From positions 186,001 through 250,000 of the forward strand of contig BTUI01000002.1 of assembly GCA_045863195.1 (NCBI GenBank): DNA of 64,000 bases, given 5' to 3'. The translations under genes were made by a program, and so were the position numbers. A model generated the notes under the pieces. It ran no database searches. It saw only the letters and a program-made list of their open reading frames with translations, and was not told where the DNA came from. Positions 59,718 through 64,000 of this stretch are shown here, piece by piece (position 1 is the stretch's first letter; each line of letters starts with the position of its first letter). The DNA is from W-Chloroflexi-9 sp045863195. GTDB lineage: Bacteria > Chloroflexota > Dehalococcoidia > UBA2979.

Positions 59718-60386
59718 ATGGCACGAGTAGTCGTCTACGGCAGCTCGATCCCGTGCCCGGACATGGCGCGGTTCACCTGGTGGCTGGATCGCCATGAGGT
59801 GGATGCGATGGTGATGCGGGACATTCACCGGGATCCGGAGGCGATGGAGATCGTCCTTGGCCTGACGGGCGGCAATGCCTCCGTCCCGACGCTCGTGATC
59901 GCTCCGGATAACGGCTGGTTGCCGATCCAGGCCCCTGCGCCGCTCGGGGGACGCCTCCGGGCTGTCGACCGCGGGACGGTGCTCACGGAGCCCAACCCCG
60001 GCCAGATCGCCGGTTTCCTGCGCGCGAACGGCATTGAGGTCCGTGAGCGTGGTCAGGGTCAGCCGCGGGCCGGCCTGGATGCAGAGGCGACCGCCCCGAC
60101 CGTAGTGACGGTTTACCCGATCACCGGCAAGCAACTCTTCTTCCGCGTCCCCGAGTCGTGGTGTCGTGAATGCGACCTCACGATTCGGGCGGTCGAGCGG
60201 GTGATCGAGGGGCGCGACGACATCGAACTCCGCATCAAGCCGTGGTGGAATCACCTGTTCGACGCGTTGCGGCGAGGTGGCTGGCACGCGCCGGTCGTCA
60301 CGATCAACGGCAAGGTGTTCTCGCAGGGTGTTGTTCCGGAGCACAGGCAGCTGCTGGACGCGCTCGGCCCGGCGGGGGACCGCTAA
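59718..60386 (+). CDS. Two-domain glutaredoxin/thioredoxin-like protein
   Basis: A 222-residue protein. The N-terminal part (MARVVVYGSSIPCPDMARFT, with Cys13, and NASVPTLVIAP) is glutaredoxin-like. The C-terminal part (VVTVYPITGKQLFFRVPESW, CREC, HAPVVTINGKVFSQGVVPEH) looks like a second thioredoxin-fold domain with CxxC and a cis-Pro region. It is cytoplasmic. Its stop overlaps the next ATG by one base. GAGGAGAGG is the ribosome binding site. Confidence 0.78.
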   Translation: MARVVVYGSSIPCPDMARFTWWLDRHEVDAMVMRDIHRDPEAMEIVLGLTGGNASVPTLVIAPDNGWLPIQAPAPLGGRLRAVDRGTVLTEPNPGQIAGFLRANGIEVRERGQGQPRAGLDAEATAPTVVTVYPITGKQLFFRVPESWCRECDLTIRAVERVIEGRDDIELRIKPWWNHLFDALRRGGWHAPVVTINGKVFSQGVVPEHRQLLDALGPAGDR

Positions 60387-61600
60387 TGCCGACGAGGAAC
60401 GTCCGGCGTGCGAGTGCCGTGATCGCATCGCTCGCGGCCGGCGCTCTGGCCATGGCCTGTGCGGCAGGCAGCGACGGTGCAAAGGACGCTCGGGGCGCTC
60501 CGCCATCCGGGTCGCCATCGCAAGCGGATGGCCGGGAGGACCGAGTCGCTGGCCGGGCGATTCACTCGGTTCTGCCAGGTGTCGACCTGTCGAGAAGGAC
60601 CGTCCCCCTCACCGATCTGGTGTCAGGCGGAGTGGGTGCCGACTCCGGCATTCCATCCCTCCATCACCCGCAGTTCGACTCGATCGAGCGCGCGTCAGAC
60701 TGGCTGACACCACGGGAGCCGGTCGTTGCCCTTGAGGTGAACGGGGAGGCGCGCATCTACCCCATTCAGATCGTCATGTGGCACGAGGTGGTGAACGACG
60801 TATTGGGTGGGGACCCCGTCCTCGTGACCTTCTGCCCGCTTTGCTACACCGCCATCGCCTTCGACCGTCGCGTGGGCGGTGAGGTGCGAGACTTCGGTGT
60901 GAGCGGGTTGCTCCGTGAGAGCGACCTCATCCTCTACGACTACCAGACCACCACGCTGTGGCAACAGCTCACCGGCGATGCGGTCGTGGGCACGGACGCC
61001 GGGGAACGGCTCCGCTTCCTGCCGGCACAGCTCGTGGCGTTCGCGGATGCGCGCGCCCAGTACCCGGACGCGCTCGTGCTCTCACGCCAGACGGGGTTCA
61101 ACCGTGCCTACGGCACGAATCCCTATGCCGGCTACGACAGTGTCGACTCCGGCCCGATCTTCCGGACATCGTTTGCAGACGATGGACGCCTGCCGGCGAA
61201 AGCCCAGGTATTGACGTTTGAGGTCCGCGCGCAGCCGGTCGCGATCCCCTTCGACCGCCTGGCCAATGAGGTTGTTGTCGAAACGACTCTCGAAGGCATC
61301 CCCGTGGTCGCGCTCTGGCAGCCCGGCACCAACGCCGCCCTCGACGCGCGTAGCATCGAGGATGGTCGGGACATCGGTGCGGCGGGTGCCTTTCGTGCTG
61401 AGATCGACGGCCGTCCGGCGCGGTTCGAGGCTCGCGAAGGCGCGATCTACGACAGCGATACCGGGAGCCGTTGGAACGTCCTCGGCACTGCGGTCGAGGG
61501 TCCGCTGACGGGTAAGCGCCTCCAGCCACTCGTCTCCGGGACGCACTTCTGGTTCATTTGGTCGGTCTTCAAGCCGGACACGACCGTCCTCGTCGAGTGA
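60386..61600 (+). CDS. DUF3179 lipoprotein
   Basis: A 404-residue lipoprotein with lipobox LAMAC (Cys about residue 25). The DUF3179 hallmarks are RIYPIQIVMWHEVVND, VLVTFCPLCYTAIAFDRRVG and VLSRQTGFNRAYGTNPY, with the CPLC pair. The domain's function is unknown, though its Cys pair suggests redox chemistry or metal binding. It lies between a glutaredoxin-like gene and an acyltransferase gene, overlapping both (1 nt and 4 nt). Confidence 0.88.
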   Translation: MPTRNVRRASAVIASLAAGALAMACAAGSDGAKDARGAPPSGSPSQADGREDRVAGRAIHSVLPGVDLSRRTVPLTDLVSGGVGADSGIPSLHHPQFDSIERASDWLTPREPVVALEVNGEARIYPIQIVMWHEVVNDVLGGDPVLVTFCPLCYTAIAFDRRVGGEVRDFGVSGLLRESDLILYDYQTTTLWQQLTGDAVVGTDAGERLRFLPAQLVAFADARAQYPDALVLSRQTGFNRAYGTNPYAGYDSVDSGPIFRTSFADDGRLPAKAQVLTFEVRAQPVAIPFDRLANEVVVETTLEGIPVVALWQPGTNAALDARSIEDGRDIGAAGAFRAEIDGRPARFEAREGAIYDSDTGSRWNVLGTAVEGPLTGKRLQPLVSGTHFWFIWSVFKPDTTVLVE

Positions 61601-62439
61601 CAGGCGTCGAGTTCGCGGGTGATGGGCTCGGCGGCAAAATGCTCGCAGCCATCGCACGTGCCTCGCTTGCCGGCGTTGGGCCGGCCGCGATCCCCGCGTC
61701 CCGATGGCTCGGCGAGGGACGGTACCGATGGATCGAGCGCGCGGCCGCACGGCGAGCATGGGGCGCATTCAACGCGGATGTGCGGGTGAGTGGGCTGCAT
61801 CACGCGCGCGAAGGGCCGTTTGTCGTCCTGCCCCTCCACGAGAGCCTCGTCGATCCGCTACTGCTGGCGCGGCTGCCCCTGCTGCTCCGGTACGTGGCTC
61901 GCGACGAGCTGTTCGGATGGCCATATGTGGGGCGCCTGCTTCGCGGCGGCAGGCACCTCTCCGTCCCGCTGCACTTGGATGCCGGTAGTGCTCGGGCGCT
62001 ACTCCGAGAAGTGCGCGAGTCAACCGCACGCGGAGAGTCGGTGGTCGTCTTCCCACAGGGCTCCATCCTCGGGATCGAGGTCGCCTTCCACCGCGGCGGG
62101 TTCTGGCTGGCAAGCCAGCTCGGTCTGCCCGTGCTCCCTGTGGTGCTGGTCGGAACGCACCGACTCTGGGAATACCCGTACTCCCCTCGCCTCCGCCGAG
62201 GCTGTCCCGTCTCAGTGCGGCTGCTTCAGCCAATCCCCGGCGACGAGGCGCGGCACCGAGCAGCCGAGGTCGAAGAAGCGATGCGCCACCTGGCGCTTCA
62301 CGATGATCACGCATCTCCTCGGCGATTCGTGCCTGAACGGGACGGATATTGGGACGGCTACCCGTACGAGATCGCTCCCGCATTTCCGGCTCTCTCTGCA
62401 CGGGTCGCGGCGCATCGTGTCAACGCTGGCCTGCACTAG
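61597..62439 (+). CDS. PlsC-like acyltransferase
   Basis: A 280-residue membrane-associated acyltransferase. The catalytic HX4D motif is LPLHESLVDPLLLA and the second motif FPQGSILG, where most relatives have FPEG. The family acylates lysophosphatidate or other lipids. GTG at 61597 overlaps the DUF3179 stop (GTGA), so it is translated together with that lipoprotein. Confidence 0.78.
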   Translation: MTGVEFAGDGLGGKMLAAIARASLAGVGPAAIPASRWLGEGRYRWIERAAARRAWGAFNADVRVSGLHHAREGPFVVLPLHESLVDPLLLARLPLLLRYVARDELFGWPYVGRLLRGGRHLSVPLHLDAGSARALLREVRESTARGESVVVFPQGSILGIEVAFHRGGFWLASQLGLPVLPVVLVGTHRLWEYPYSPRLRRGCPVSVRLLQPIPGDEARHRAAEVEEAMRHLALHDDHASPRRFVPERDGYWDGYPYEIAPAFPALSARVAAHRVNAGLH

Positions 62440-62755
62440 GACACCCTGTGCGGTGTCACCCTCGGTGCCCGGTTGCTGACCGCGTGTCGTGCCCACACGG
62501 GCGATGGGTTTCCCGGGCGCTGCCCACCCCCGGCCGGCCATCCGCCGGCTCGTCACCGGTGCGGCTGGTCCTGATCCGGAGCCCGCGCCGCTGGGCGTTC
62601 GGATTCCCGTAGTCACGTTCGGCGATCGCCACCGGCGGTGCGAGCAGGGGCAGGGCCACCGATGTAGCGCGTCAGTGAGGTGCATCACAGATGACGGGCG
62701 ACCGGCGCTGGATGCTGGTGCTCGCCCCCACCCCACGAAAGGCGATCACGTCCGT
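62440..62755. other. Intergenic region before the Tat lipoprotein gene
   Basis: A 316-nt gap in which I see no gene. It includes a GC-rich part with short inverted repeats and no clear terminator for the preceding operon. GAAAGGCGAT just before 62756 may be the ribosome binding site of the next gene. Confidence 0.35.
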
Positions 62756-63922
62756 ATGCAGCGATTCGAACGACTGGACTACGTACTCCCTCGGCGCCGG
62801 TTCCTGGCGCTGAGCGGGATGGGAGCGGCGAGTGCCCTGTTCCTGATGGCGTGCGGCACCGATGAGGACGGCGCGGCCACGCCCACGGCTGACACCGCGT
62901 CGCCGACCTCGGCGGCCACCACGGCGGCGACCTCTGGCGGGACGGCGGCTGCCGGCGCAGGGGCAGGCGAGACCGGGCAGGTCCTTGTCGGTGATGTGCT
63001 CGATCACCGCTTGAGCTCGGAGGACTGGAGCGGTGACTTCGGCTGGGTTCGGTTCCAGTTGCATCATGCCTGGGTCGGCGGCGAGGACGCGTACTTCATC
63101 CGCACTGATGCGTCAGACGCGGAGTTCGCGAGGCGGGAAGCCCTCGTGCACGTACCGCTCATGGCGAACGCTCTGAACGCGGGCGCAGGCCTCGGCGTGG
63201 TCTATCTCTTCGAGGACGGCGCAGAGGGGCAGCTGGCCGTCATGAACTCAGCCCCCCACCGCGCCGACTACAGTCCCGCGTTTCGTGTGATCCGCGTGCA
63301 GGGGGCGATCGCACTCCTGGAGTCAGCCGAGGCGATCGAGGCGGCAGCCGAGGCCGGCGAGGTCACGCTCCAGCCGACGGAGATCGTCGTCAACTATCCG
63401 GTGGTGAAGTGGCCCGGCGGTGAACTGCCGCACGACGAGGTGCGGGAGGCCTACCTGGGTGACGGACAGCTACTCGAGCCGGTCAACGTGGAGGCAATGA
63501 CGGTCACCTTCAAGTTGCACTCCTGCTACCCGAACTCGCGGTACATCGTCACGGACGTGACCATGGCGCCGATGGCGGAGGGCATGAAGGTCGCACCCGC
63601 GCCGGCGGCGGCAGCGCTGACGGACGCCGGTGCGACCGCGAAGATCCTCGTCTTCGGCAACGGCGTCGAGGGCAGCGGGCCGATGGGGTTCCAGAAGAGT
63701 GTCACCGACACCGTCGCCGGAGACCCTCGATGGAGCCCGTACTGGGACCACTTCACGTTCACCTGGGCAGAGGGTGCGGGAGCCAGCGTGCTCAAGTCCG
63801 AGGCTGAGATCATCGCCGCCGAGGGGGCAGGCCAGTTGCAGCGGTTCAGCGGCGTGCCGGACAGCCACCCCACGGGGTTCATGGTCAACTGCCCGGTGCC
63901 GGTGGTTGCTCCCGTCGCCTGA
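62756..63922 (+). CDS. Tat-exported lipoprotein of unknown function
   Basis: A 388-residue protein with a twin-arginine signal (PRRRFLALSGMGAASALFL) ending in the lipobox LMAC (Cys about residue 38). A Thr/Ala/Gly linker follows. The mature part (FGWVRFQLHHAWVGGEDAYF, VVYLFEDGAEGQLAVMNSAP, TVTFKLHSCYPNSRYIVTDV) has conserved aromatic and His residues and seems beta-rich. Folding before export by Tat suggests a cofactor. I do not recognise the family with certainty. A terminator follows. Confidence 0.78.
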   Translation: MQRFERLDYVLPRRRFLALSGMGAASALFLMACGTDEDGAATPTADTASPTSAATTAATSGGTAAAGAGAGETGQVLVGDVLDHRLSSEDWSGDFGWVRFQLHHAWVGGEDAYFIRTDASDAEFARREALVHVPLMANALNAGAGLGVVYLFEDGAEGQLAVMNSAPHRADYSPAFRVIRVQGAIALLESAEAIEAAAEAGEVTLQPTEIVVNYPVVKWPGGELPHDEVREAYLGDGQLLEPVNVEAMTVTFKLHSCYPNSRYIVTDVTMAPMAEGMKVAPAPAAAALTDAGATAKILVFGNGVEGSGPMGFQKSVTDTVAGDPRWSPYWDHFTFTWAEGAGASVLKSEAEIIAAEGAGQLQRFSGVPDSHPTGFMVNCPVPVVAPVA

Positions 63923-63939
63923 GACGGGCCGTACAGAGA

Positions 63940-63964
63940 GGGGCGTTCCGGAACGGAACGCCCC
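63940..63964 (+). terminator. Terminator of the Tat lipoprotein gene
   Basis: A perfect 10-bp stem (GGGGCGTTCC, 63940-63949, with 63955-63964) closes a GGAAC loop 17 nt after the stop. Confidence 0.78.
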
Positions 63965-64000
63965 CGCTCCGGTCCTCGCCGTCGAAAGGACGGTGAGGAC

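Overview
The window is about 64 kb of high-GC bacterial chromosome with short intergenic gaps and no insertion sequence, prophage, CRISPR array or rRNA operon. The most likely source is a member of the Chloroflexota (Dehalococcoidia-like). The pointers are a DUF3090 protein (known mainly from Actinobacteria and Chloroflexota), a sortase with a C-terminal extension of a kind I associate with Chloroflexota, a LexA box of the GAAC-N4-GTTC type, and several genes with a -10 hexamer only 6-7 nt before the start codon (leaderless transcripts). The phylum call is inference. In my reading of 62 intact genes TAG is the commonest stop (34), then TGA (21), then TAA (7), which is unusual for DNA this rich in GC.

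Layout. 1-9.7 kb: exported proteins, a FabL-like reductase, ilvD, a divergent arsR/arsM arsenic pair, a flavin monooxygenase, an MFS transporter and a universal stress protein. 9.8-17 kb: amidase, murB, a MaoC-like protein, then purK-purE, a cyclic-di-AMP receptor, a sortase and an epimerase, closely packed. 17-19.9 kb: a MerB-like selenoprotein, a D-Ala-D-Ala carboxypeptidase and a small exported protein. 20-27.7 kb: a divergent oligopeptide-type ABC system ending in an AtzG-like subunit and its amidase. 27.7-34 kb: flavodoxin, an asparaginase-like protein, two response regulators and a polar amino acid ABC importer. 34-40 kb: thioesterase, DUF3105 protein and mrfAB DNA repair genes behind a LexA box. 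40-50 kb: quinone oxidoreductase, CaiB/BaiF CoA-transferase, prfC, an NSS transporter and three methyltransferases. 50-58 kb: rhomboid protease, a spermidine-synthase-like membrane protein, malate synthase, alcohol dehydrogenase, a two-subunit CoA-transferase and a redoxin. 58-64 kb: two tRNA-Ser genes and a redox/lipid cluster.

The main result is UGA recoding. A minus-strand gene at 17028-17876 reads as a full MerB-family protein only if two in-frame TGA codons are read through. They fall on the two catalytic cysteines of organomercurial lyase (Cys96 and Cys159 in the classical enzyme). Each TGA is followed after 18-19 nt by a hairpin with the same UGGUCA loop, as expected of a bacterial SECIS. 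A second gene, CoA-transferase subunit A at 56645-57526, has one in-frame TGA followed by a 6-bp hairpin with a GGC loop. A third, prfC (release factor 3), has an in-frame TGA exactly at the conserved Trp of its Pro-Ile/Leu-Thr-Trp-Pro-Ile-Gly motif, in the leaky UGA-C context and without a well-placed SECIS. That looks like readthrough-based control of a termination factor, a fresh nonsense mutation or a sequence error. All three genes end in TAG.
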